Source: Alicycliphilus denitrificans K601
GTDB lineage: Bacteria > Pseudomonadota > Gammaproteobacteria > Burkholderiales > Burkholderiaceae_C
Direction of reading: 5' to 3'
NCBI RefSeq assembly: GCF_000204645.1
Contig: NC_015422.1
Coordinates: 4,496,501 to 4,560,500 of the forward strand
Length of the DNA stretch: 64,000 nucleotides
The notes beneath the pieces are model-generated. The model saw only the letters and a program-made list of their open reading frames with translations. It did no database searches and was not told where the DNA came from. The position numbers were made by a program, and so were the translations under genes. Below are positions 8,382 through 17,077 of this stretch, in pieces (the stretch's first letter is position 1; every line of letters starts with the position of its first letter).

Positions 8382-9651
8382 CACCACCAGGCCCTGCGGC
8401 TTCAAGCCGCTTGCAGGTGAGTTGGCAACGCCGTTCGATGAGACCTACGACCTCACCGAGTATGTCGTGATCCAATTCCCGTGTGGCAAACAAAGAACGC
8501 AGGGAGGCCGCTTCTGAGGGCAACTGGCGCGCCAGAGCCAGGATCCTTTTTTTGACCTGTGCGGGTGACAGCCCAGCAGCCTGTGCAAACTGTTCCCAAT
8601 GCCGCACTTGAACCTCGGTGAATTTGTACTTGCTGCCGATTTTCATCGCCATCTTGTCGGTGAGGTTGTCGTAGACCGCTGTCGATAGCGCGTCGTAGAG
8701 CGGTGCCAACACCGTACCGCGTCCGGTGTAGATCAGGGAGAAGTTCTTGGCGTGCGCATCGTGGTTGCCAATCAGGGCGTTGAAGATCACGTAGTCCAGT
8801 AAGCGCAAAATGTGCGGAGCGCTTGGGCGTGTGGTTTTGCGTATCAGCGCGAAGCATTGGGCCAGGTCCGGGCCGCCCTCGTTTTGGTACTTGTACTCGG
8901 GTGCAATACCCAATGCTTGGCAGAAGTCCTCCTGGTGCAGCCGCAGCAAGGCACCTCCGGGTTGGCGCACGCGGTCATATCGGTCCACCAGCAAATACAC
9001 GCGATCAGCCACGCGATGGATGGCTGCGCTGGCGGCAGTCAGCTTCATCTGCGCGGCCAGTGCCATGCAGAAGCCCTCATTGAACACGCTGCCTTCTACA
9101 GCCTGAATGGTTGGCTTGAGAATGTGGGAACTTGGGGTGTTCTGCAGAGGCAGGCCGACGCGTCCCTCGGCAAAGACAACGGGCAGCTTGTCCTGCGCCC
9201 CCGCCAGTGACAGGCGCAAGCCTTCCTCCCCAGCCAACATGGGGCGGAGGGGCAGTTCATCCAGGAGCGCGATCAGTTCTGCCTCGTCCAACCATCGCAC
9301 GGCCTGCGCCGAGGCGATGAGATCGGGCCGCTGGCCAGGTTCTAGCAGACTGACCGCCCCAGCGCATTCACCGCCGATGCCATCGAGCAGGGCAAAGTCG
9401 TTCTGGCGCGAGACGTGCAAGGTCTGGGCAATCAGTCTGCGCTTATCGCCTTCAGGCAGAAGGCCGGCAAAGAAGGGGCGCGTGGCCTTGTCGTCAAAAG
9501 CCTCCGCCTGCAAGGGGAGGTGATGCGACAGTGGACGTGCGTTGGCGGATTGCAGCCATTGCGTTGAGTAGCAAAAACTCAGCCGACCATCGACTTGTGC
9601 AAGCTGTCCGACGTGCTGCCCCAGCAGCCAGGCTTCCAGGACGCGGCTCAT
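8374..9651 (-). CDS. hipA: HipA-family serine/threonine kinase toxin
   Basis: The 425-residue protein has all HipA blocks. These are an N-terminal HipA_N region (FFAGLLPEGDKRR), the ATP-site strand SHILKP, the catalytic HQEDFCQALG, FNALIGNHDAHAKNFS (catalytic Asp/Asn region) and LAPLYDALS (metal-binding Asp). HipA kinases phosphorylate targets such as glutamyl-tRNA synthetase and induce dormancy; the target here is unknown. The start overlaps the hipB stop (ATGA), and its stop overlaps the start of the TOTE fragment. Nothing suggests inactivation. Confidence 0.93.
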   Translation of the reverse strand: MSRVLEAWLLGQHVGQLAQVDGRLSFCYSTQWLQSANARPLSHHLPLQAEAFDDKATRPFFAGLLPEGDKRRLIAQTLHVSRQNDFALLDGIGGECAGAVSLLEPGQRPDLIASAQAVRWLDEAELIALLDELPLRPMLAGEEGLRLSLAGAQDKLPVVFAEGRVGLPLQNTPSSHILKPTIQAVEGSVFNEGFCMALAAQMKLTAASAAIHRVADRVYLLVDRYDRVRQPGGALLRLHQEDFCQALGIAPEYKYQNEGGPDLAQCFALIRKTTRPSAPHILRLLDYVIFNALIGNHDAHAKNFSLIYTGRGTVLAPLYDALSTAVYDNLTDKMAMKIGSKYKFTEVQVRHWEQFAQAAGLSPAQVKKRILALARQLPSEAASLRSLFATRELDHDILGEVVGLIERRCQLTCKRLEAAGPGGDE

Positions 9652-9893
9652 TTCGGGCCAGCCTGTGTCTGGCTGTCTTCTGAACTCGACACGCTTAGCG
9701 TTGCACCCAGCACCTGAAGAACCCGCAGGATGTTCTCCAGTCGGACGGTCGGCTTACCTGCTTCCAGATCAACAATAAACCGCACCCCCACGCCGGCTGC
9801 AAGCGCTAGTTGGGGCTGGGTCAGGCTGAGTGCTTTTCGGGTATGGCGCACCACGTCGCCCAAGTGCTCTGGCGTTTCAATCAGTGTAGGCAT
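9648..9893 (-). CDS. hipB: HipB-family antitoxin, XRE-type repressor
   Basis: This 81-residue protein is a helix-turn-helix repressor (LGDVVRHTRKALSLTQPQLA then VGVRFIVDLEAGKPTVRLEN). It is followed by a short tail (SSSEDSQTQAGPK). HipB binds and neutralises HipA and represses the operon. Three similar operator-like repeats lie directly upstream, fitting autoregulation. The coding end overlaps hipA by four bases. Confidence 0.93.
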   Translation of the reverse strand: MPTLIETPEHLGDVVRHTRKALSLTQPQLALAAGVGVRFIVDLEAGKPTVRLENILRVLQVLGATLSVSSSEDSQTQAGPK

Positions 9894-9898
9894 GTGAA

Positions 9899-10012
9899 TT
9901 TCCTGTTCGGGAAATTATCCTGACTGATAAAGGGACTGTCAAATAAATTAACCGATCGGGAAATTATGCATTTACTCGTTTTGGAGCGCTGAGAAATATC
10001 CTGTTCGGGAAA
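9899..10012 (-). promoter_or_regulatory. hipBA promoter region with three operator-like repeats
   Basis: Three copies of a partial palindrome precede hipB. They are TTTCCTGTTCGGGAAA (9899-9914), TAACCGATCGGGAAA (9949-9963) and TATCCTGTTCGGGAAA (9997-10012). Their spacing is close to 50 bp, about five helical turns. The consensus WWTCC-n-GGGAAA resembles the TATCC-n8-GGATA type operators of E. coli HipB. Cooperative binding by HipB is inferred. Confidence 0.65.
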
Positions 10013-10095
10013 TCTCACGCAGTGACTACCGCATCCGATTGATTCACCACCGGCCTCCGCCCCACGGCATTCCCCACCACGTTGACCGCCTCGAG

Positions 10096-10253
10096 TCATG
10101 ACAGTCTTGGCACTCCCAACCGGTCGAAGTACGCAATGGTCAGCACCCGCTTGATGGCTCCGCCGCTGTCGCGCCACCAGCGGTGGCAGTTACCCGCCAC
10201 TTGGTTGGCCACATCCTCCGATGCCCCCAATGCCTTGAGTTCCCGATAGATCG
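10096..10253 (-). pseudogene. C-terminal remnant of a group II intron reverse transcriptase/maturase
   Basis: The minus strand encodes about 50 residues ending in a typical maturase C-terminus (WWRDSGGAIKRVLTIAYFDR then LGVPRLS). Everything upstream is replaced by the IS630 end at 10254. I do not see a domain V-like hairpin immediately downstream, so the intron RNA is also truncated. The family assignment rests on memory of this C-terminal motif. Confidence 0.5.
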
Positions 10254-11378
10254 TCTTATTGATCCGGCCCGATGAAGTTTTAAGCGGCATAGCGCACGTG
10301 CGGATCCTGGAAATAGCTCATCACCCGCTGCGGGTTGTTGTGCAGCATGTGCATGTGGGCATTGGCCGCCTCGCGTAGCTTTGCCCTGGTACGCACTGGC
10401 ACACGCTTGCCCATCTCCTGCTTGAGATCGGCGTTCAGGCGCTCCTCTGGGTTGAGCTGCGGGCTATAGCTGGGCAGATAGAACAATTCGATCTGCTGCT
10501 TGCGCTCGCTCACCCAGGCTTTGACCACGCGGCTGTGGTGCACCCGCAGGTTGTCCAGAATCAGAAAGACTTTTCTGCCTGCATCCTGGATCAAGGCTTG
10601 CATGAACTCGATCAGCTTGTCGGCATTGAAGGCCTCATCGATGATCATCCAGCGCGTCTTGCCCTGGTTGGTGACCGTGGCGATCATGGACAGCTTGTGC
10701 CGCGTGCCGCCCACCGTGGGCACCACCGGGGTTTTACCCTTGGGCGCAAAGCTGCGCCCGCGCACATCGGTGTTGACCAGTGCGGTCTCATCGCCCCAGT
10801 GGATCTCGGCGCCTTCGGCGCGGGCGCGCTGCTCGATGCCGGGATACTCCCCTTGCAGTCACGCCTGCACCGCCTCGGGCTTTTGCTCGTATGCGCGCTT
10901 GAGCGGTTTTTGTGGCGTAAAGCCCCAGCGCGCGAGGTATTTGCCCACGCTGCGTGGCTGCAGGCGAATGCCGTATTCCTGCTCGATGAGTTCGGCCACG
11001 GCAGGGCGGCTCCACAGGAAGAAATCCATCTTCAACTGCTCGGGCCGGTGATCAATGATGGTGCGCTGGATGGCCTGCTCTTGCGCTGCACTCAAGACCC
11101 GTCCAGCTCCGCGCTCGCGCCCGCGAGGCGCAGGCTTGATGGCGGCCCAGCCACCCGCTTCGTACAGATCGATGCACCTCCTCACGCTCGGGTAGCTCAA
11201 GCCTGTCATCGCCACGATTTGCATCACCTTTGTGCCGCGTTTGTGCAAGCGCACCACTTGTTTGCGCCTCTCATGCAGCTGTACCAAGGTTTGATTTCTG
11301 GCGTCTTCTTTGTCCATGTTTTCTCGGACACGGCTTCATGGCAAAAGTTCAAACTTTATTGGGCCGAATCAATAAGAA
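10254..11378 (-). mobile_element. IS630-family element no. 1 (inactive)
   Basis: Imperfect terminal inverted repeats of about 32 bp read inward as TCTTATTGATCCGGCCC at 10254 and TTCTTATTGATTCGGCCC at 11378. They enclose one transposase gene on the minus strand. The left end cuts the group II intron remnant. The transposase has an internal stop codon, so the copy is probably dead unless helped in trans. Confidence 0.75.
10280..11317 (-). pseudogene. IS630-family transposase with one premature stop
   Basis: Read from 11317, the protein has the N-terminal helix-turn-helix (IVAMTGLSYPSVRRCIDLYE) and runs to PEAVQA. There TGA (10859-10861) replaces what should be a tryptophan codon. The same frame then continues with LQGEYPGIEQRARAEG, the first catalytic Asp in HWGDETAL, the second in LILDNLRVHHS, and the Glu in NPEERLN. 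All three DDE residues are intact. A single nonsense mutation is the simplest explanation. Confidence 0.85.
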
Positions 11379-11391
11379 GGTCGCCAAACCG

Positions 11392-11466
11392 ATGCGATCT
11401 GAACAAGCGATCTTTGACGAGTTGGCGGGGCTGTGCGTCTCTCCAGGATATGTGCACGCGATCACC
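11392..11466 (+). pseudogene. Short 5' remnant of an unidentified gene
   Basis: Between two IS630 elements lie 25 codons beginning MRSEQAIFDELAGLCVSPGY. They are cut by the left end of IS630 no. 2 at 11467. The composition looks like real coding sequence, but I do not recognise the family. No continuation is found on the far side of the adjacent elements. Confidence 0.35.
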
Positions 11467-11527
11467 TAGTACAACATCCCGTAAATATGTTTTCTATAAG
11501 GGGTTTTTGATGTAAGCTCGACGCCTC

Positions 11528-12658
11528 ATGAGGCGAGGCCGTCGAGCACAAGTTGTCAAGCTGTCAAAGAAGGAGCGCGAGGCGCTCGAAGCGTTGGTGC
11601 GCCAGAGCACGGCAGCCCAGCGCGACGTCGTGCGAGCCAAGATCGCGCTGATGGCCGACGAGGGTCTGACGACGGCGGCGATCGCTGCGTCGCTGGGCCT
11701 GTCGCTGCCCAGCGTGTCGAAGTGGCGCAGCCGCGTGGCGAGCCAAGGCATGGCGGGGCTGCGTGAGGTCCAGCGTCCCGGGCGACCGCGGCGCATCGCT
11801 GACGCGCAGCGGCTGCAACTGCTGGCCCTGGCGTGCGAGCCGGCCGAAGGTCTTGGCCGGGCCACGCCGACGCTGAATGAGTTGTGCGAGCGCGCCGTGC
11901 AGCGCGGGGTCGTGCCGCACATCAGCCGCAGTCACCTGCAGCGCATCTTGCAAGCCGGCGATGTGCGCCCGCACCGCGTGCGGCAGTGGCTGCACAGTCC
12001 TGACCCGCAGTTTCGCGAGAAGGTCAACGCCATCTGTGAGTTGTACCGCCAGCAGCCCTTGGGTTCGGTGGTGCTGAGCATCGACGAGAAGACCGGCATC
12101 CAGGCGATCGAGCGCAAGCATGCCGACCGCGCCCCGCAGCCTGGGCGCGCACGCCGCCGCGAATTCGAGTACATCCGGCATGGCACGCAGGCGCTGACGG
12201 CCGCGCTGGACGTGCATTCCGGCCGGGTGCTGGGCCGCTGCACCGACAGACGCACCCAGGACGATCTGGTGGCCTTCATGGAGGAGGTGGCATGCGCCTA
12301 TCCCCAGGGCACCGTGCACGTCATCTGGGACAACCTGAACACGCACCGCGCGCAGGCGGTGTGGGCTGATTTCAACAGCCGGCACGGTGAGCGCTTCGTC
12401 TTTCACTTCACGCCGCTGCATGCCAGTTGGGTCAACCAGATCGAACTGCTGTTCGGCATCTACTCGCGCCGCGTCCTGCGCCACGCCAGCCATACCTCCA
12501 CCCAGCATCTGCGCCAGCGCACCGAGGCCTTCATCGCACAGCGCAACGTCTCGCCCAAGCCGTTCAAGTGGACGTTCGCCGGCTTCGAGCTGCAAACTGG
12601 CGAACCCAGGAGGTTCACCCGCCATGCCCACACCCCTCGCCCAAGCAAGCGCCGCTGA
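11528..12658 (+). CDS. IS630-family transposase, full length
   Basis: The 376-residue protein starts with a helix-turn-helix region (GLTTAAIAASLGLSLPSVSK). It then has the DDE core: VLSIDEKTGIQA (first Asp), VHVIWDNLNTHRA (second Asp) and ASWVNQIELLFG (Glu). No interruption is visible. The last codons overlap the passenger gene, which starts at 12624 in another frame. Confidence 0.93.
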   Translation: MRRGRRAQVVKLSKKEREALEALVRQSTAAQRDVVRAKIALMADEGLTTAAIAASLGLSLPSVSKWRSRVASQGMAGLREVQRPGRPRRIADAQRLQLLALACEPAEGLGRATPTLNELCERAVQRGVVPHISRSHLQRILQAGDVRPHRVRQWLHSPDPQFREKVNAICELYRQQPLGSVVLSIDEKTGIQAIERKHADRAPQPGRARRREFEYIRHGTQALTAALDVHSGRVLGRCTDRRTQDDLVAFMEEVACAYPQGTVHVIWDNLNTHRAQAVWADFNSRHGERFVFHFTPLHASWVNQIELLFGIYSRRVLRHASHTSTQHLRQRTEAFIAQRNVSPKPFKWTFAGFELQTGEPRRFTRHAHTPRPSKRR

Positions 12659-12917
12659 GCTGCAGCGCCATCTCGCCGAATTCACCGGCCGCACCGCGGC
12701 CCATGTGCGTCCCTATGGCAAGCACCTGCTGATCCAGATGCACCGCGACGACGACGTCGATACCGTGGCACGCTTGAGCGAGGTCGCTCGCAACAAGTAC
12801 ACGGCAGCGTTTCGCAGCCACACCGGCCGCTGGGAGCCTTTGCCGGCCCCCGCTGCCGACCTGAAGCAGACCGCCGAGCTCGTCGCCACTCTCCTGGCGT
12901 CCTATCTTGAATCCTGA
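12624..12917 (+). CDS. Small passenger protein of IS630 no. 2, function unknown
   Basis: This 97-residue protein (MPTPLAQASAAELQRHLAEF then TGRTAAHVRPYGKHLLIQMH) is preceded by AGGAGG 10 bases before the ATG. It overlaps the transposase 3' end by 35 bases and ends 31 bases before the IS tip, so it is part of the element. I recall similar short proteins next to transposases of this IS630 group but know no function. It has no recognisable DNA-binding motif. It might help transposition or regulate the transposase. Confidence 0.7.
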   Translation: MPTPLAQASAAELQRHLAEFTGRTAAHVRPYGKHLLIQMHRDDDVDTVARLSEVARNKYTAAFRSHTGRWEPLPAPAADLKQTAELVATLLASYLES

Positions 12918-13004
12918 AATACATAAATGTATTTCAGGGATGTTGTACTAGTGCCGTGACATGAATGAAATGTCGGCACGGATGGTGCAATTTCCCGCTA
13001 GATG

Positions 13005-14466
13005 CAATACTGTTCATTTAATTAATAATTGGGTGCGGCTGATGTGCCTGATGCAGTACGGCGCCGCGATGACGCACGTTGTAGTTGCTCATCTTGCGTT
13101 TGACGCCCCGGGGATTGAGACGACCTCGGCTGCACACGGCCTTGCCGCTGGCGATCTCAACGAGTAGCGCATCGCGCCAGCCTGCGAGGCGCTCAGGGGG
13201 GAATGGCCGCAGCTTGCGGCATCTTGCGTTTGATCACGCGCACAGCGTGCACGAAACTCAAGCGATCCGGATCCAACCCGTTGTTCCAGGCCGCCTGGGC
13301 CATGAGCTGTCGGATCGCAAAATGCGCCAGCAGCAGCCCCCACAACTCCTGCTGCACCAACTCAGGCGTCTTGCTGCGCAGCACCGTGCTGCTGCCGCGC
13401 AGATGGGTCTTGAACTCATCAAGCACACTCTCGATCTCCCAGCGCTCGTGGTACAGCGCTGCCAGCTCTTGTGCCGGTGCCTGATCGGGGTCCAGGATAT
13501 TGGTCACCAAACGGTAGCTATCCTGCGCAGGCGTGGCCGAGTCCTGCAGCGTGTAGTCAATGACCCGCACCACTTGTCCGTTGCGGCGTTGGCGGTCTTC
13601 GCTGCTGAAGAGGGTGCTCAGGTAGGAGCCGTCTTGAAGTCTTTGCTGCACCGGCAGCCTCATAGTGGATTTGACGCGCCAAGCCAACTTGGCACCACTG
13701 GCGCAAGCAATTTGCCAGAGCTTGAAGCTGTAAAACCCCCGATCAGCGAGCACCAGCATGTCCGGCTGCAGGTGCGAGGCCAGCAAGGGCTCGGCCATCG
13801 TTTGTTCGCCCTGAGCGTATGGCCCCATCTGCGCTGCCGTCACCACATGGGTGCCACACTCCACCAGACCCACCAGCCTGGCCTGCGGGAAGGCGCTTTG
13901 CCCGCGTGAGGACGAGGGGTAGCCAAAGAATTCCGCATTGGTGCGCTCATCGGCGACATCCATGGTGCTGCCATCGATGGCCATCACGCGCCAGTCACGA
14001 TACCAGGCACCTGTGAGATCCCGGGATGCCACGGGTCGCAGCACCCGCTGCGCCAGTTGCTGCATCACTTCAGGGCCCAGCCGTGTGCGCGCCTGCGAGA
14101 TGGCCGATTTACTGGCCTGGATGGTCTGACCCTGCCCCTGGGGGCCGCCGAGCCAGTGCAGGCCTTCGCAGACCACGCGCAACACCTCCTCCAGCGGCGC
14201 TTCGCGCCACAGCGCCAAGGCCATGACGTAGTACACCACCGCAGGTGCGGGCAAGAGCCGCTGGCGCTGACTGGCGCGTCCCGTCTGGGCCAGCACCTCT
14301 TCAATCAATGGACGTGGACACACGCTGGCCAGTACGCCAGCACTGATCAAGTGCGCTACATCAATGTGGGCCGCTACGGCCTTGCGTGTCCTTGCCATCG
14401 TTCCAATGCTGGGGGATTGCGATGGCTTCGAATTATCAATGATGAGATACTATCTGAACAGTATTG
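13005..14466 (-). mobile_element. IS4-family element inserted in IS630 no. 3
   Basis: Terminal inverted repeats CAATACTGTTCA (13005-13016 and complement at 14455-14466) enclose 1,462 bp. They are flanked by an exact 10-bp target duplication CCGCTAGATG (12995-13004 and 14467-14476). The clean duplication shows a fairly recent simple insertion. Confidence 0.9.
13018..14398 (-). pseudogene. IS4-family transposase, C-terminus lost to a frameshift
   Basis: The main frame (14398 to 13193, 401 residues) has the IS4 DDE residues: VMAIDGSTMDVAD, VLADRGFYSFK and the YHERWEIESVLDEFK signature. It stops right after AAAIPP at a run of six C (plus strand 13196-13201). With five C the frame would continue PERLAGWRDALLVEIASGKA for about 58 more residues to a stop at 13018. 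A one-base insertion in a homopolymer therefore truncates it. The DDE core is complete, so partial activity is possible. Confidence 0.75.
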
Positions 14467-14473
14467 CCGCTAG

Positions 14474-15232
14474 ATGAGCAACCATCGCAGGATGGAAAAA
14501 TACACGGTCACCCTGAGCCAGAAAGAACGAGAGCAACTGCAGGCGATGCTGCGCAAGGGCTCGCACGCCTCGCAGAAGGTGCTCAACGCGCTGATCTTGC
14601 TCAACTGCGATGAGGCAGTCGGTGGCGCTGGGCAGCAGCGCAGCAGCCAGCAGATCGCCGACGTCCTGCACGTGAGCGCGCGCAAGATTGATCGCGTCAA
14701 ACGCCGTTTCGTCGAAGAGGGGTTCGCGCTGGCGCTCGGTGGTGGCCGCTACCCCGAGAACTACGAGCGCCTGGTCGATGGCGACTTGGAGGCGCACCTG
14801 GTGGCACTGAGCTGCAGCGAGCCGCCTTCTGGGCGTGCGCGCTGGACGCTCAAGCTGCTGGCCGACAAGGCCGTGGAGCTGAACTACGTAGCGGCCAAGC
14901 GCATCACCTTGGTCATGGACAACCAGAACACCAACACGGCGGCGTCTTTGTACGAGGCCTTCGAGCCTAGGCAGGCCAAGGCGCTGTGGGATCGGTTCGA
15001 ATTTGTCTACACGCCAAAACACGGCAGTTGGTTGAACATGGCCGAGATCGAGCTCAACGTGATGATTGGCCAATGCCTGGATCGGCGCCTGGATTGCATC
15101 GACAAGGTAAGCCGCGAGGTCGCGGCCTGGCAGCACCAACGCGATCAGCTCAACGCCAAGGTCGATTGGCAGTTCACCTGCGCCGATGCGCGCATCAAGC
15201 TCAAACGCCTATATCCGACATTTGATCGATGA
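14474..15232 (+). pseudogene. IS630-family transposase with internal deletion
   Basis: The frame begins near MEKYTVTLSQKEREQLQAML (ATG 14492) with the N-terminal DNA-binding half. It reaches KLLADKAVELNYV and then jumps to AAKRITLVMDNQNTNTAASL and the C-terminal TPKHGSWLNMAEIELNV. About 130 residues including the first catalytic Asp are missing compared with family members. The deletion happens to keep the reading frame, but the product cannot be a working DDE transposase. Confidence 0.8.
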
Positions 15233-15260
15233 CGAGACACTAGCGGCCGCTTGTGCGACA

Positions 15261-16151
15261 TCAATACAGCTTCAGCAGGCGCAGGTTGATCTGGTTGTTG
15301 GCCTTGAAGCCTTCGCGCACATGGATGTCGCGGCCATAGGTTGCGATCAGCTGCAGGTCGGGTTTCATGAACCATGCCGTGCCCACGTTGAACTTCGTCG
15401 TGGACAAGCGGTTGTTCTGGTCTACGCCGCCCACCTTGGTCTCGCCACCGAAGGAGTGGAACAGGGCTGCGCGCAGATCCAGCGCCGGGCTGAGCTGGTA
15501 GCGCAATTGCGTCTGCAATTGGTACAAGGGCTTTTGCTTCATGGTAGTTCTGCCGCCCGTGCCGTTGTTGTAGTCGTCGTTTTTGCCAAAGAGCGTCACG
15601 TCAGCGGCGTAGTCCCAGAGGATGAGGGGCGCCAGTTCGGCGATACCGCCGGCCTGTAGCGCAAACTTGTAGCGGTTTTCGCCCAGCCCTAGAGTCTGAT
15701 TGCGGTCGTACGAGCCGGTCGGCAGGTACAGGTAGGGGGTGATGGCAAAGTGGTTCTTGTCGCCGGGTTTGGTGAACCAGATGGCGGAGGCAAGGATCAG
15801 ATCGCCCACGCTGTTCTTGGAGCCCAGACCCGCAATATCGTCCTTGGCGCTGAGTCGGCCAAAGGGCAGCAGAAACTGAGGGTCGATGATGAGACCGCCC
15901 ACTTCCATAAAGCGCACCGCACGCAAGATGCCCACGGTGGAGTCGAGCTGCGGGTTGATTGGCAGCCGGTTACCCTGGCTGTAAAGCTTGTCGCGCGTGG
16001 TGTGCTGGCCATAGAGCACCAGCGCGGTGGTTCCAGCCGGCAGAGGGGTGTAGTCACCGGCGTCAAGTTCGATGGCACTGGCCGTGCCAGCCTGCATGAG
16101 AGCCGCCAGGGCGGCGGCCAGGGGTGCCAGTCGTTTGGCAAATTGCTTCAT
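15261..16151 (-). CDS. Outer-membrane transporter of the phenol meta-pathway (MetA) type
   Basis: The 296-residue protein has a signal peptide ending in GTASA (about residue 26). Its strands alternate polar and hydrophobic residues, and it ends in a beta-barrel terminus (LRLLKLY). The family (Phenol_MetA_deg-like) is often encoded with hydrocarbon degradation genes. Its members are predicted outer-membrane channels for hydrophobic substrates. Here it ends the molybdoenzyme operon, 101 bases after the SDR gene. Uptake of cyclohexanol or cyclohexanone is an inference from context. Confidence 0.82.
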   Translation of the reverse strand: MKQFAKRLAPLAAALAALMQAGTASAIELDAGDYTPLPAGTTALVLYGQHTTRDKLYSQGNRLPINPQLDSTVGILRAVRFMEVGGLIIDPQFLLPFGRLSAKDDIAGLGSKNSVGDLILASAIWFTKPGDKNHFAITPYLYLPTGSYDRNQTLGLGENRYKFALQAGGIAELAPLILWDYAADVTLFGKNDDYNNGTGGRTTMKQKPLYQLQTQLRYQLSPALDLRAALFHSFGGETKVGGVDQNNRLSTTKFNVGTAWFMKPDLQLIATYGRDIHVREGFKANNQINLRLLKLY

Positions 16152-16252
16152 TCGATTGTCTCCGAGGTGGGTATTGTTTTTTCTTGCAGCAACGCGCCGG
16201 ACTACCCGCTCGCGGATGGAGTCCGGCGCGTTGCGATTGACGAGGTTGACGA

Positions 16253-17005
16253 TTAGTTGGCTGTGTAGCCGCCGTCAACGACCAGCTCTGCTCCATGCAC
16301 GAACGAGGATTCGTCCGAGGCCAGGAACAGCACGGCCTGCGATACCTCGATTGGCTGCGCGGGGCGCTTGAGCAGCGTTGGGCCGAGCAGGGCGGGGCGG
16401 ATGGCCGGGTCATCGAGCATGGCCTTGGTCATCTGGGTCTCAATCACGCCCGGATGCACCGAGTTGACGCGGATATTGAACGGTGCCAAATCCACCGCAC
16501 AGGACTTGGTGAACAGGCGCACCGCACCCTTGGAGGCCTCATAGGCGCTGGCACCGGGGGCACCGACAAGGCCGTAAATCGACGACACATTGACGATGGT
16601 GCTACCGCTGGCCTTTTTCATCAGCGGCACCGCTGCACGGGTTCCGAGGAACAGGCCGCGCACGTTCACATTAAAGGTGCGATCCCAATCTTCGTTGGTG
16701 GTGTCTTGCATGGACTTGAGGATCAGGATGCCTGCGTTGTTCACCAGTACATCCAGGCGGCCCGCGCGCTCGCTGATCTGTGCCAGCGCGGCGTTCCACT
16801 GGGATTCCTGCGTGATATCGAGCTGCAAAAAGTCGGCCTTGCCGCCGCTTTTGCGGATGCTGTCCACGGTGTTTTCCCCTTCAGCCGCATTCATGTCGGC
16901 CACGAACACCCAGGCACCTTGCGCTGCCAGCAGCTCGCAGTGCGAACGCCCCATGCCCATGGCACCACCGGTTACCAGAATCACCTTGTTTTCTACGCGT
17001 TTCAT
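16253..17005 (-). CDS. SDR-family alcohol dehydrogenase, probable cyclohexanol dehydrogenase
   Basis: This 250-residue classical SDR has TGGAMGMG (cofactor loop), LVNNAG, catalytic Ser in IVNVSS and YEASK (Tyr and Lys of the active site). An acidic residue in FVADMN points to NAD+ rather than NADP+. It resembles cyclohexanol dehydrogenases such as ChnA in length and in the NSVHPG and VVDGGY regions. In the proposed pathway it oxidises cyclohexanol to cyclohexanone. AAGGAGATAGC precedes the ATG. The operon is broken just upstream by IS3 and IS21, so its transcription may now depend on IS-borne or cryptic promoters. Confidence 0.85.
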   Translation of the reverse strand: MKRVENKVILVTGGAMGMGRSHCELLAAQGAWVFVADMNAAEGENTVDSIRKSGGKADFLQLDITQESQWNAALAQISERAGRLDVLVNNAGILILKSMQDTTNEDWDRTFNVNVRGLFLGTRAAVPLMKKASGSTIVNVSSIYGLVGAPGASAYEASKGAVRLFTKSCAVDLAPFNIRVNSVHPGVIETQMTKAMLDDPAIRPALLGPTLLKRPAQPIEVSQAVLFLASDESSFVHGAELVVDGGYTAN

Positions 17006-17077
17006 GCTATCTCCTTGGTTGAGTTGTTTAAAAAGTACTTTGTTGAACCGCCCCGGCTTTCAAGGAGGCCGATTGGT

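Larger units (their letters stand above)
11469..12948 (+). mobile_element. IS630-family element no. 2, intact, with passenger gene
   Basis: Both tips read inward TAGTACAACATCCC, flanked by the TA duplication usual for IS630 (11467-11468 and 12949-12950). It contains an intact transposase and a small second gene. It sits exactly at the left tip of IS630 no. 3, sharing the TA with it. Confidence 0.88.
12951..15240 (+). mobile_element. IS630-family element no. 3, deleted and split by IS4
   Basis: The inverted tips CTAGTGCC-GTGACAT and (reverse) CTAGTGTCTCGTCAT share AAATGTCGG further in. They are flanked by TA at 12949-12950 and 15241-15242. The element was later entered by an IS4-family copy at 13005-14466. 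Its own transposase has lost the middle of the gene. Confidence 0.75.

Noticed and set aside
10013..10095. Fragment of a dicarboxylate transporter (a frame reading AVNVVGNAV on the minus strand)
   Set aside because: Too short and too weak a resemblance to claim.
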